From: Bdellovibrionales bacterium
GTDB lineage: Bacteria > Bdellovibrionota > Bdellovibrionia > Bdellovibrionales > UBA1609
Assembly (NCBI GenBank): GCA_023299885.1
Contig: JALZUS010000040.1
Location: 1-39,416, forward strand
Length of the DNA stretch: 39,416 bases
Reading direction: 5' to 3'
Positions within the stretch are counted from its first letter, which is position 1; every line of letters starts with the position of its first letter. Of this stretch, positions 6,191-13,684 are shown in pieces. Made by a program: the position numbers and the translations under genes. Under the pieces are notes generated by a model. The model was not told where the DNA came from, searched no databases, and was given only the letters and a program-made list of their open reading frames with translations.

Positions 6191-7816
6191 TTATTTTAAT
6201 GAGCTTTTACAGCTAGACTTAGGCGGTTTGATGATATTTTTGTTCTCAGGCCACTTAAGAAAACCAATAGGTAAGTTTTTGCTCAAATAATCTATACGCT
6301 TTACACGTGTGTCTTCGAAAGCCTCTTCATACGCCTTTTCATCTGTGTACCATTTAGTACGATCCTCTGTAATTTTCCAGTAATCTCTTTTGTGAACACC
6401 AGCTATACCAAGTGCGTCTAAGTAAGTATTCGCGATAGAGCTATTCACAGATTTGTACCATTCCAAAAACTGTATTAAGCCGGTAGTGGACCTAGATTCT
6501 TCGCCATCTTTATCTTTTTCAGATTCAGCCTCAGCAATCAGCTGAGCGAATGAAGGAAAACTTACTAGTTGATTAAATTCATTTTCCAGCGCATTTAATT
6601 TCTTACTTTTTGAATCTTCATCATAAATGTGTGAGTAAATAAACTGATTTATTACTTTGCTGCCAGCTTGAGCTCTGACTAATGCAGAAAACACTTTTTC
6701 TTTCATATCTACAATAGACTTATTAAGGCCTTCTTGTTTATATGTTTCTATTATTAAGCTTTGTCCAACACGAGTATTTGCCATAGCAGCTTTAAGCCAA
6801 AAGTCAGAGCCTTCATGGTTAAGCCAGCCATCATTAATAATAATTTTAGCAAGTTTTTCGGCATGATAATTCTTGGCTTCCCTCATAAGCCTGTAAATAA
6901 CTGCAGGGTTATCCATTGTTAGGCTATTACTGGCAATAGCAGTTAAAAATGCGTCTACATACATACCGTCTGTAGCAAAGTTTGGCTTCATATCTTTATG
7001 TATTAATATATCTATACTTGAATTAGCTCTGGCCATTAAATCAATTTCTTGAGCCTCTGTTAAGGCAGTGCCAGTGAGCTCTTTAACTAAAGCTGTTCTG
7101 TCATAAAGCCCTCTTTGGTCTCTCATTACCAAAAGAGGGTTTAATAGCTGATCAAATTTTTCTGATAAGTCTGAAACAGTGCCAGGCTCATACTTTAAAT
7201 ATCTAACAAATCCATTTTTTGGATTGATAGGTAAGGGTTTGTTATTAAAATTACTGGTATCTCTTAGCCAGCCCTTATCGTTCGAAGGGTTCCACTTCAT
7301 ACGAACGTCATAATCTTCGTATGTTCCACGGTCAGGATCAAATATCCAATTATCTTTAGTCTTGTAAGATCCAAAAAATGTATCTCGATAAGATCTTACT
7401 CCGGTTCTGTTGTCATAAAAACTCACTGATTCAGGATCAAAAGTCCAAACTGAGTTTGAGCTTTCCATAGCTCTTTTTATTGCGCGCTCATGCCTCTCAT
7501 CAGCTTCAGTATGACTGCTTCCTTCAGAGAAGCTTCCTGTTTTGTCGTATATTTGCCTTTTTTTAGAATCACTTAAAACTTTATAAGCATTTGTTACTCT
7601 TATAAATTTTTTGCTAGCTTCAGGATCGTCTGGATTTAAATCAGGATGAGTTTGCTTTGATAGTTTTCTGTAAGCAGACTTGACCTCCTGCTGAGAGGCC
7701 GACTTGTCAATTTCAAGAATATCATAAAGGTTATCAGAGTAGGCCGGATAGCCTACACTAAGAGTAAAAATAGTAATGCAAAGCAGTCTATATAAATGCC
7801 TAAATTTGTTATGCAC
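6191..7816 (-). CDS. Exported J-domain (DnaJ-like) protein
   Basis: 541 residues starting with GTG, supported by SD GGAG five bases upstream. Residues 1-27 form a signal peptide (basic start, hydrophobic LLCITIFTLSVGYPA, then AYS). The J-domain spans about 29-92: NLYDILEIDKSASQQEVKSA, the essential HPD motif at 57-59, and VTNAYKVLSDSKKRQIYDKTG. There is no Gly/Phe region, zinc finger or classic DnaJ C-terminal domain; the remaining 440 residues are mostly helical and unrecognised. J-proteins stimulate Hsp70 ATPases, which are normally cytoplasmic, so an exported one is unusual. If the N-terminus stays uncleaved it would be a membrane anchor. The gene is downstream of a 620-bp gap and upstream of the IS. 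Confidence 0.8.
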   Translation of the reverse strand: MHNKFRHLYRLLCITIFTLSVGYPAYSDNLYDILEIDKSASQQEVKSAYRKLSKQTHPDLNPDDPEASKKFIRVTNAYKVLSDSKKRQIYDKTGSFSEGSSHTEADERHERAIKRAMESSNSVWTFDPESVSFYDNRTGVRSYRDTFFGSYKTKDNWIFDPDRGTYEDYDVRMKWNPSNDKGWLRDTSNFNNKPLPINPKNGFVRYLKYEPGTVSDLSEKFDQLLNPLLVMRDQRGLYDRTALVKELTGTALTEAQEIDLMARANSSIDILIHKDMKPNFATDGMYVDAFLTAIASNSLTMDNPAVIYRLMREAKNYHAEKLAKIIINDGWLNHEGSDFWLKAAMANTRVGQSLIIETYKQEGLNKSIVDMKEKVFSALVRAQAGSKVINQFIYSHIYDEDSKSKKLNALENEFNQLVSFPSFAQLIAEAESEKDKDGEESRSTTGLIQFLEWYKSVNSSIANTYLDALGIAGVHKRDYWKITEDRTKWYTDEKAYEEAFEDTRVKRIDYLSKNLPIGFLKWPENKNIIKPPKSSCKSSLK

Positions 7817-7919
7817 GGCTTCTCCAGTTTCTTTGATATATTCTTGAAAATAAAATGCAATAACATAGCCAATGCTTCTATGCTCTCTAGCACTAATTAA
7901 TTAGACTTGAAGCTTAATG

Positions 7920-8048
7920 GCTGTTTATGCTTTTAACAGCAATAGTAATAATTACTATCGACAATTATTAGCTTCACCCAGCCAGCTCTGAGGCTTTATT
8001 TTTAATACCCTGCCTTTTAAGCTCAGGCTTAAGGTGCAGAGTATTTTT
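7920..8048. other. Three successive stem-loops in a non-coding stretch, last one with a T-run
   Basis: The stems are GCTGTT/AACAGC (7920-7940), ATAGTAA/TTACTAT (7942-7958) and a long imperfect stem at 8005-8044 (ATACCCTGCC.TTTAAGC against GCTTAAGG.GCAGAGTAT) followed by TTTTT on the plus strand. There is no gene just upstream on the plus strand that would need a terminator. This could be a small RNA, the structured leader region opposite the J-domain gene, or relics. The rest of 7817-8127 shows nothing I can name. Confidence 0.35.
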
Positions 8049-8127
8049 CTAAAAAATTATAGTTTGTCTATATGCCTGGCACTTTTTGTTTTTTATTTAC
8101 TTAAGGCATATCACGAGCCTTTAGACT

Positions 8128-8322
8128 CTAAGAATAGTCTAAATTTTTAAAGATCATCGATTTCGACGACCCTGAGAGTTCTGAAATCTCTCTGAGTGAT
8201 AAGCCAGAGTTTCTCATTTCGAAATATATCCGTTTATTAAGTCTAGGGTTGGTAATGAAATGTGTAGTAAATACAGACAGATGGCCTCGGTGCGCGTAGC
8301 CATTGTTGCTCCACCAAACTTT
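8128..8322 (-). pseudogene. Helix-turn-helix gene remnant, copy 1
   Basis: This minus-strand frame is open for about 64 codons but has no usable start. It encodes NPRLNKRIYFEMRNSGLSL and REISELSGSSKSMIF, the pattern of a recombinase-type or resolvase-type helix-turn-helix. Its closest relative in the window is the remnant at 13299-13485 (FYIEKGLSAKEIAEISGW). Its upstream end is the repeat variant at 8288-8318. It lies just before the integrase gene, on the opposite strand. Confidence 0.5.
8288..8318 (-). repeat. tRNA-flank repeat, copy 3 (diverged)
   Basis: Read on the minus strand it is TTTGGTGGAGCA, then ACAATGGCT, then ACGCGCACCG. The copy at 13519-13552 reads TTTGGTGGAGCA, GTCCAATCGCC, ACGCGCACCG, so both ends match and the middle differs by two bases in length. 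It sits about 120 bp upstream of the integrase start, where an attachment site would be expected. Confidence 0.5.
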
Positions 8323-8405
8323 TTAATAATTTCAATAACTTACAAGCCAAATATGTGCCCGATTCGGACACACCAGACACATTCTCAATCAGCATAAAAT
8401 ATTCC

Positions 8406-8435
8406 GAATACTTCTTATATTTAAAGGAAGTATTC
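8406..8435 (+). promoter_or_regulatory. Inverted repeat containing the integrase ribosome-binding site
   Basis: GAATACTTC (8406-8414) and GAAGTATTC (8427-8435) are perfect 9-bp arms around a 12-base loop. The SD AAAGGAAG (8423-8430) straddles the loop and the right arm, and ATG follows at 8437. It could be an operator for autorepression or, if transcribed, a hairpin hiding the SD. An imperfect palindrome (GTGCCCGATTCGGACAC) lies about 50 bp further upstream. Confidence 0.5.
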
Positions 8436-8436
8436 A

Positions 8437-9603
8437 ATGGGTTATTACGTAAGAAAACTAGAAAACAAAAAGTCTGTACCTAAATGGAAAGTCCAGTACA
8501 TTTCATGTAAAAAATCTGACCAAAAAGTTGAGTCTAAATCTAAGTTGCCGAGGCGCACTTGGGATATTTCAAAAGACAGATGGCGTGGACTTGGCTTTTA
8601 TAAAACAATGACAATTATTGAGGCTAAAGAAATTGCAAAATCTTTAAATGCTAAACAAAGATTAAAAAGACAAGAAGAGTCCTATCAAAAATTTCAAGAG
8701 CAAATGTCTAAGGAGAGATTAGAAAAAGAAGCTTTCTTGCCAGCTTCATTCATTGCTGAGTTTGAAGAAAGGTTTATCAGAAAGCGCAAGTGCAGAAATA
8801 AAAAAGATTTTAGAAAAATATCTAAATCACATGTCGCTTGGAGAACAGCACAAAGATTAATTAAAGATATTGGTTTGCCACCTAATGAGTGGTTTGAACA
8901 CACTTATGAAGTTTATGATTGGTTTTATCGCGAAGAGTGCAGTGTTGCTTATGCTGTGAGTATTTTAAAATTTATGAATATTTGGTGTTACTTTTTTTGC
9001 AAGAAGATGGGGAGGCCGTTTTTACAGGTGCCATATCCAAGAGGACATGAGAGAAGACGACTTATTGATAAGTACCATACAAGTCACAGGAATAAGAAAA
9101 AAGCTTCAAAACCGATTACTCCAGAAATGTTGATAAAAGCAAAAGGTAAAATAAATCAAGAAAATTTTAATTGGCTATTTATATCTGTATGGTTTGGGCT
9201 AAGGCCAAAAGAAGTAGACAGCTTGAAAAATGAAGAGCTATTTAAAATAGAAAAACTAAGTACTGGTAAAATAGTCTTATGGGTTTATCAGACTAAAATT
9301 ATTAGTTTGCCGCCAAGCGAGAGGTGGAAACTAATACCAGCACTTTTTGATGAACAAGAGTTTGCGCTAAGGACAATAGAGTCTGGAGTATTTAAGCGCC
9401 CCTTAGTTAAAACAATCAAAAAGCATGTTGGGCCAGAGGTAAGCACCTATGGTGGCCGCAAGGGGTTTACTGATTTAATGCTAGAAAAAGGTTTTAGCTT
9501 AGAAGCGATATCTCAATGGATGGGGCATACGACAATTAATAGGACCTGGAGGCATTATAAAAATAGGACTAATATTAAATTTACTTTGGTGAGGAATGTT
9601 TGA
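8437..9603 (+). CDS. Tyrosine recombinase (phage-type integrase)
   Basis: 388 residues, the usual size for a phage or island integrase. The N-terminal 230 residues hold the arm-binding and core-binding regions (basic, helical). The catalytic domain follows: box I Arg256 in FGLRPKEVDSL, a likely beta-hairpin Lys287 (YQTKI), box II STYGGRKGF with Arg341, His364 in WMGHTTINRTW, and the nucleophile Tyr374 in RHYKNR. The box II position normally held by His (HxxR) is Tyr338, a known variant in the family. It is intact. The nearby tRNA-flank repeats suggest it integrates at tRNA-Ala. The start is clear from the SD. Confidence 0.92.
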   Translation: MGYYVRKLENKKSVPKWKVQYISCKKSDQKVESKSKLPRRTWDISKDRWRGLGFYKTMTIIEAKEIAKSLNAKQRLKRQEESYQKFQEQMSKERLEKEAFLPASFIAEFEERFIRKRKCRNKKDFRKISKSHVAWRTAQRLIKDIGLPPNEWFEHTYEVYDWFYREECSVAYAVSILKFMNIWCYFFCKKMGRPFLQVPYPRGHERRRLIDKYHTSHRNKKKASKPITPEMLIKAKGKINQENFNWLFISVWFGLRPKEVDSLKNEELFKIEKLSTGKIVLWVYQTKIISLPPSERWKLIPALFDEQEFALRTIESGVFKRPLVKTIKKHVGPEVSTYGGRKGFTDLMLEKGFSLEAISQWMGHTTINRTWRHYKNRTNIKFTLVRNV

Positions 9604-9735
9604 GGGGTATCTATATGTTCATATACCACAGCTAGCTTTTGTAAGAAATACATGATGTAAATAATATTTTCTATTTGAAGCACTTTGCTGCAAATAATTT
9701 TGCTAAAGGTATTTGCTATTGATATAAGCTTTCTT

Positions 9736-10548
9736 ATGCAAGAGCAGTCATTATTTTATATTCAATACCTCAGAGAGTCTTATGCTAAGAAAAAGCAAAG
9801 AAATTCTAGTTATTCGCTGAGGTCGTTTGCGAATCACTTAGATATTGATAGTGGCTCGCTGTCTGCAATTATGAACAATAAAAGAGTACCTTCGTTAAAA
9901 TTAGCAAAGCGTATTTTAGATAAATTAGATTGCTCTGTAAAAGAAGAAGAGCAATTTTTGCTATCTATTGCTCATAAGCAAAGGCAGAGGAATCTTAAGC
10001 GTATAGACCCTGAAGTGCGTAAACTTGAAAAGCAAGGTTATAGTAAAACAACTCTACTTGATGAATCTGTGTACCAGACAGTCAGTGAGTGGCATCATGC
10101 TGCGATACTAGAGCTTACATATAAGTCTGATTTTAAAGGAACGCCTGGGTATATTGTTGATAAGTTAGGTATTAGCTACTTAGATGCTAAGACCGCTCTT
10201 GAGCGATTATTGGATTTAGGTTTACTTAAAAAAGAAGGCGAAAAAATTGTAAAAGCTGACCATCATCTTGATGGAAACAGCAAGGGTATAACTAGTAAAG
10301 CTTTAAGAAAAAAGCAAAAAGCGATACGTGAAAAAGCCATTGAGGCTATTGATAAGCAGCCATTAGCATCAAGATATATGACGACAGTTACCATGTGTAT
10401 TGATCCAGATTTTTTAAGTAAGGCTCAAAAATTAATTGATCAATTTAATGACTCGCTATGCTCTTTGTTGGAGTCGGGTGATCGTAAAGAAGTATACACA
10501 ATGGAAATAGGATTATTCTCTTTAGAAAATGGTATTAAACAAAAATAA
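9736..10548 (+). CDS. TIGR02147-family helix-turn-helix regulator, copy 1
   Basis: About 270 residues. The N-terminus has an Xre-like helix-turn-helix preceded by the family's opening (YIQYLRESYAKKKQRNSSYS, then LRSFANHLDIDSGSLSAIMN). The middle holds a predicted winged-helix segment (ILELTYKSDFKGTPGYIVDK and TALERLLDLGLLKKE). The C-terminus ends with the family pattern YMTTVTMCIDPDFLSKAQKLI and VYTMEIGLFSLE. ATG 9736 is chosen because it matches the family N-terminus; no good SD precedes it, and in-frame TTG codons lie upstream (9685, 9700). Only 10 bp separate it from a secreted-protein gene, so the two are coupled. The family's ligand is unknown. Confidence 0.85.
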   Translation: MQEQSLFYIQYLRESYAKKKQRNSSYSLRSFANHLDIDSGSLSAIMNNKRVPSLKLAKRILDKLDCSVKEEEQFLLSIAHKQRQRNLKRIDPEVRKLEKQGYSKTTLLDESVYQTVSEWHHAAILELTYKSDFKGTPGYIVDKLGISYLDAKTALERLLDLGLLKKEGEKIVKADHHLDGNSKGITSKALRKKQKAIREKAIEAIDKQPLASRYMTTVTMCIDPDFLSKAQKLIDQFNDSLCSLLESGDRKEVYTMEIGLFSLENGIKQK

Positions 10549-10558
10549 AGGACAAAAA

Positions 10559-12511
10559 ATGAAGAAGTTACTTATTATTATTTTATCAGCAACAGTTATG
10601 CAGGTGAGCGCAGGCACTAAAGATTCTGGCGGTGACCCTTATGCTCAAAACTTTATAGAAAGAGCTAAAAAAATTAGCCTTTACCTGATGGAGAACCCAA
10701 AAAATAGCCGCTTTAGTTTTGACGTAAAAGCTTTTGATGTAAAAGTGCGCGAGTATAGCAAATCAATAGAAGATGAATCTGTTAAAGATCTTGTAGAGTT
10801 TGTAAAAGATAAGCCTCAAGACCGCTTTGGTGTTGAAAAACCTGCGGTCTTTAATAGTGAGACAGGTCTTATAAAGGTTCATATAGGCTCTTGGGATGAA
10901 TACAAAAATGATGATGATCGTTTTATCCTAACTATGATGGAGTTTCTTGGGCTTATTGAGGCTGAAAATAGATACAAGGTTGCTGAATCTGTAATTGAAG
11001 AAGCGTCTTTATATTTAGAAAAAGTAAGTATTGATGTTTATAATAATCCTCAGTTTAAAGGTGCTGTTATAACTAGATCACTTTATAAAGATGTGACTGA
11101 AAATGATCTTTTAATTTATGTGGGAACTTTTGGTACAGGCAGTCAGAAAAATATTGATGCTGTAGAGTTTCTTAAAAACCCTGATTCTAATCCAAAGTTG
11201 CTAGAGCAAATTTATGATGGGCTACTTTCTCAAAAAAGAGTTTATCTTGTTTTTGGTGGAGTTCTTGCATCAGGTGCACTAAAAATAGGTTTTGATCTGC
11301 ATCTTAAAAATGGAGACTTAGCATTAAACGAGATGTCTATGGTGTATCATGTGCCTGTTAGTGAGTATGCGTCCTTAGACAAGTTTGCAGACTACAAAAG
11401 TTGCAAAATAGGTGAGTCACCAGATAATACTAAAGTTATTGAGTTTTTAAATAGATGTTTAGATAGCCATGAAAAAAAATCTCCAGCTTACTCTGGTGAC
11501 CATGTATTTTCAGCAAATAAAAATGCAGGCCTATCTCATATTTCAAAATATATCAGTGAACTTTATGCGCCAACTATAAGAGATTTCGCACTGTCATCGT
11601 TTCAAATAAGCTATAAAAATATGTCAGTAGAAATACCTACGACCCCGTTTGCTGAAAAAGTTCAGAGTGAAGAATTTAATGAAATTATGGTTAATGCGCT
11701 TTATGCGTTTGGGTTAAGACCAAGTTTGTCTCAGCCAACTGAAGTAAAGGAGGATGGCAGCATTGATGACCATTTACTGTATTGGAGTACAAATTCTGAG
11801 GGCGATAAAAAAAGTAGAAGGGCTATGAGATTAACTAGTCTAGCTATAGCAGCTGCAAAAAGTAACTTAGTTTATATAGATGGGCAGACGACTTGTGATA
11901 TTGCTGTTGGCGAAGAAAGCAAGGAGGTAGCGGGACCAAACCTTATTAAGAGGTCTTCCATAAATAGCTGCTCAAGTTATAGAATGTATTTTAGGCCCCA
12001 TTTTAGTTTAACAGTTCCAGGTTTTGCCTATAAGCAAGGGCTGGTAATGGATTTAGATGGAAAGTGGCTTGAACATATAATTACGCCGAGTGATGAAGCT
12101 GATGAAAGTTTTGAAGTTAAAAAACTTGAAATAGACTCTATACTTCTTTATTCAGACAGCTCTATCGGAGAGCAAATTGGAGGGGGCTTTACGGTACCCG
12201 AAAGAGGAGAGGCGGAGGCTTATGCGCATGAAGTCTACAGTGAGATAACAACAAGAAAACTGTCTAGTAAGCAGAGGCTTGATTTTATTTTAAAGCAAGT
12301 TGAAGGTGAGAGCGATAATTACACAGCTTATTATATTAAAGAAATCTTTGAGAGCTTTGGATCTATGGATTCAATAAAAAAAGTAATGAAAGATGATGAT
12401 GTAAAAAAACTTGTAGATGAGTCTATAAGTTTAATTAGAGATGCAAAAATTGATGGTTATCATATAATGCGTTTTTACCAAATTATTTATGAAGTTAAAG
12501 ATAGAAATTGA
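10559..12511 (+). CDS. Large secreted protein coupled to a TIGR02147 regulator
   Basis: 650 residues from ATG 10559, with SD AAAGGA overlapping the end of the regulator gene. The signal peptide is residues 1-19 (MKKLLIIILSATVMQVSAG). The mature N-terminus KDSGGDPYAQNFIERAKKI has the Gly-Gly-Asp pattern that I recall in many Bdellovibrionota exported proteins. ILTMMEFLGLIEAENRYKVAE resembles the HE(F/Y)LG segment of those proteins, but with Met where His is usual. It has few cysteines and no membrane segments after the signal. It is probably periplasmic or extracellular; the substrate and activity are unknown. A terminator follows. Confidence 0.85.
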   Translation: MKKLLIIILSATVMQVSAGTKDSGGDPYAQNFIERAKKISLYLMENPKNSRFSFDVKAFDVKVREYSKSIEDESVKDLVEFVKDKPQDRFGVEKPAVFNSETGLIKVHIGSWDEYKNDDDRFILTMMEFLGLIEAENRYKVAESVIEEASLYLEKVSIDVYNNPQFKGAVITRSLYKDVTENDLLIYVGTFGTGSQKNIDAVEFLKNPDSNPKLLEQIYDGLLSQKRVYLVFGGVLASGALKIGFDLHLKNGDLALNEMSMVYHVPVSEYASLDKFADYKSCKIGESPDNTKVIEFLNRCLDSHEKKSPAYSGDHVFSANKNAGLSHISKYISELYAPTIRDFALSSFQISYKNMSVEIPTTPFAEKVQSEEFNEIMVNALYAFGLRPSLSQPTEVKEDGSIDDHLLYWSTNSEGDKKSRRAMRLTSLAIAAAKSNLVYIDGQTTCDIAVGEESKEVAGPNLIKRSSINSCSSYRMYFRPHFSLTVPGFAYKQGLVMDLDGKWLEHIITPSDEADESFEVKKLEIDSILLYSDSSIGEQIGGGFTVPERGEAEAYAHEVYSEITTRKLSSKQRLDFILKQVEGESDNYTAYYIKEIFESFGSMDSIKKVMKDDDVKKLVDESISLIRDAKIDGYHIMRFYQIIYEVKDRN

Positions 12512-12537
12512 ATTTTATTAATATTGGAAAATAAACT

Positions 12538-12565
12538 AAAGCGACTACTCATTGGTCGCTTTTTA
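12538..12565 (+). terminator. Intrinsic terminator of the first TIGR02147 cassette
   Basis: AAAGCGAC (12538-12545) and GTCGCTTT (12555-12562) pair around a nine-base loop and lead into a T-run. It lies 27 nt after the stop of the 650-residue gene. Confidence 0.85.
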
Positions 12566-12663
12566 TTTGCCGCACTTGCAGCAGATAAGGTTAAGTCGTA
12601 GCTTTTAAGCCGACATTACAATGTTAAAGTTGAGCTCTAGATTGCAACCACGAAGGAGCTCAA

Positions 12664-13125
12664 ATGAAATCAATAGTAGTTTTAATAGCACTAACTTTTA
12701 CTTTTGGAGTATTTGCAGATGAGGTGCTTGAAGAAGTGTCATATATCTCTACTCAAAAATATGAAAAGTTTATATCAGTAGAAGATTTAACCCTATCTGA
12801 TAATGGATTTATTTTTAAGTATAAAGTGAGTGAGCCATCAAGTGTTTTTGATGAAAATGGCGTAAAGCATGGGGGCCGTTATAGCTTTTCAATTATTAAA
12901 AACCCAGGGATAAATGGTATTGCATGCGTAAGGCTTTCTACTGAAAGTGCGCAGCGATACATAAGGTCATGTACGACAGGGCCAGAGCCCGTTTGTACAA
13001 CTAGAACAACAGCATTGCCCATCGAAAGATACGCGGAAGGGTATGCAAAAGTATTAAATAGTGATTTAGTACATACATCAGAGAATTTAAATTCTGATAC
13101 ATGCTTTATATTGCCTTTAGAATAA
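12664..13125 (+). CDS. Small secreted protein
   Basis: A 153-residue protein with a strong SD (GAAGGAG) before ATG 12664. The signal peptide is residues 1-18 (MKSIVVLIALTFTFGVFA). The mature chain has a beta-rich first half (YSFSIIKNPG) and four cysteines clustered in the second (GIACVRL, RSCTTGPEPVCTT, DTCFILPLE). I recognise no family. It stands alone between the first cassette's terminator and a hairpin terminator at 13184-13216, so it is monocistronic. Confidence 0.75.
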   Translation: MKSIVVLIALTFTFGVFADEVLEEVSYISTQKYEKFISVEDLTLSDNGFIFKYKVSEPSSVFDENGVKHGGRYSFSIIKNPGINGIACVRLSTESAQRYIRSCTTGPEPVCTTRTTALPIERYAEGYAKVLNSDLVHTSENLNSDTCFILPLE

Positions 13126-13140
13126 AATTACGTACTTTTA

Positions 13141-13302
13141 TTAATTTGTCAGCTTTTGACTAAAAGTCTCTAAAGACCCGAGGCCCTTCGATACCTGTCG
13201 AAGGGTTTCTTTTTTGAATGGGGTAGTGGCAATCTTAAAGCCTCCAGCGCTAATAAATAGTGTAAATAGTACGGCTAGTAGTATTTTGATAACTACTTTC
13301 AT
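13141..13302 (-). CDS. Small membrane or exported peptide, 53 residues
   Basis: ATG at 13302 is preceded by a near-perfect SD (AAGGAGG). The protein has a basic start and one hydrophobic segment (VVIKILLAVLFTLFISAGG), then KIATTPFKKETLRQVSKGLG and SLETFSQKLTN. A decayed second copy at 17244-17368 keeps the tail (TLRQVSKG, LGSLESFSQKLT), which supports real coding. Its ATG overlaps the TGA of the upstream helix-turn-helix remnant (ATGA), so the two were once coupled. Inside the frame lies the hairpin used as terminator by the opposite strand. Function unknown; toxin-like peptides have a similar size, but nothing proves that here. Confidence 0.6.
   Translation of the reverse strand: MKVVIKILLAVLFTLFISAGGFKIATTPFKKETLRQVSKGLGSLETFSQKLTN
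13184..13216 (+). terminator. Terminator of the 12664-13125 gene, embedded in an antisense coding region
   Basis: CCCTTCGA (13184-13191), a six-base loop and TCGAAGGG (13198-13205) form a perfect stem followed by TTTCTTTTTT. The same bases encode part of TLRQVSKG on the minus strand. A close relative serves the next operon at 17288-17314. Confidence 0.85.
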
Positions 13303-13485
13303 TTTAAGTCCTCCTTGTTGGTTTTTCTTAAATTATGGGCTTTTAAGGCTCGTTTAACTTGGGTCAGGCCCCAGCCAGAGATTTCAGCAATCTCTTTGGC
13401 AGATAGGCCTTTTTCAATATAAAACTCTTTAAGGAGTTCCCTATTTTAGGAGGCTTGCGAAAAGAAATGAAAACTGAGTATACTT
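13299..13485 (-). pseudogene. Helix-turn-helix gene remnant, copy 2
   Basis: Two minus-strand frames carry consecutive parts of one protein: VYSVFISFRKPPKIGN (about 13485-13443), then after a frameshift RELLKEFYIEKGLSAKEIAE and ISGWGLTQVKRALKAHNL, ending TGA at 13299. The same order of motifs is seen in the remnant at 8128-8322 (SVFTTHFITNPRLNK, RIYFEMRNSGLSLREIS). The stop overlaps the ATG of the small peptide gene. It looks like a recombinase-type DNA-binding domain. Upstream lies the inverted tRNA-flank repeat. Confidence 0.55.
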
Positions 13486-13518
13486 AGGGAGAGCCAGGAG
13501 TAATGGTTTGGATCTAAG

Positions 13519-13538
13519 CGGTGCGCGTGGCGATTGGA
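13519..13538 (-). repeat. GC-rich 20-bp tRNA-flank repeat, copy 2 (inverted)
   Basis: This is the exact reverse complement of 1211-1230. It is followed in the same orientation relation by a tRNA-Ala-like segment at 13564-13589, just as copy 1 follows the real tRNA-Ala. Confidence 0.7.
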
Positions 13539-13563
13539 CTGCTCCACCAAATACCGTCCTGGG

Positions 13564-13589
13564 CGAACCCTGGACCTCGTCGATGCAAA
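13564..13589 (-). pseudogene. Decayed tRNA-Ala-like fragment (anticodon loop to T-loop)
   Basis: On the minus strand, TTTGCAT, four bases, GAGGTC, three bases and GGTTCG appear with the same spacing as in tRNA-Ala at 1165-1190. I count 20 identical bases of 26. The following bases form an imperfect hairpin (GTCC.GGG-TTCG-CCC.GGAC) and diverge from the tRNA acceptor end until the shared 20-mer resumes. It cannot fold as a full tRNA. Confidence 0.55.
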
Positions 13590-13684
13590 CCAAATTGTTA
13601 AAATATTAGACATGTAAGTAAAAAATATAAAGAGCTATCTTTTCTACAGAGCCCATCAGCATATAAGTATATAATCCCAAATAA

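Noticed and set aside
8243-8437. 64-codon minus-strand frame with a protein-like middle
   Set aside because: It crosses the repeat copy, the integrase operator and the helix-turn-helix remnant in another frame, and has no SD.
12560-12615. Short similarity of AGTCGTAGCTTTTAAGCCG to the decayed peptide copy
   Set aside because: Too short to support another copy of the small peptide gene.
13184-13216. Possible recombination (dif-like) site
   Set aside because: The hairpin with T-run is explained as a terminator and coding sequence, and lacks the two-half 28-bp dif layout.
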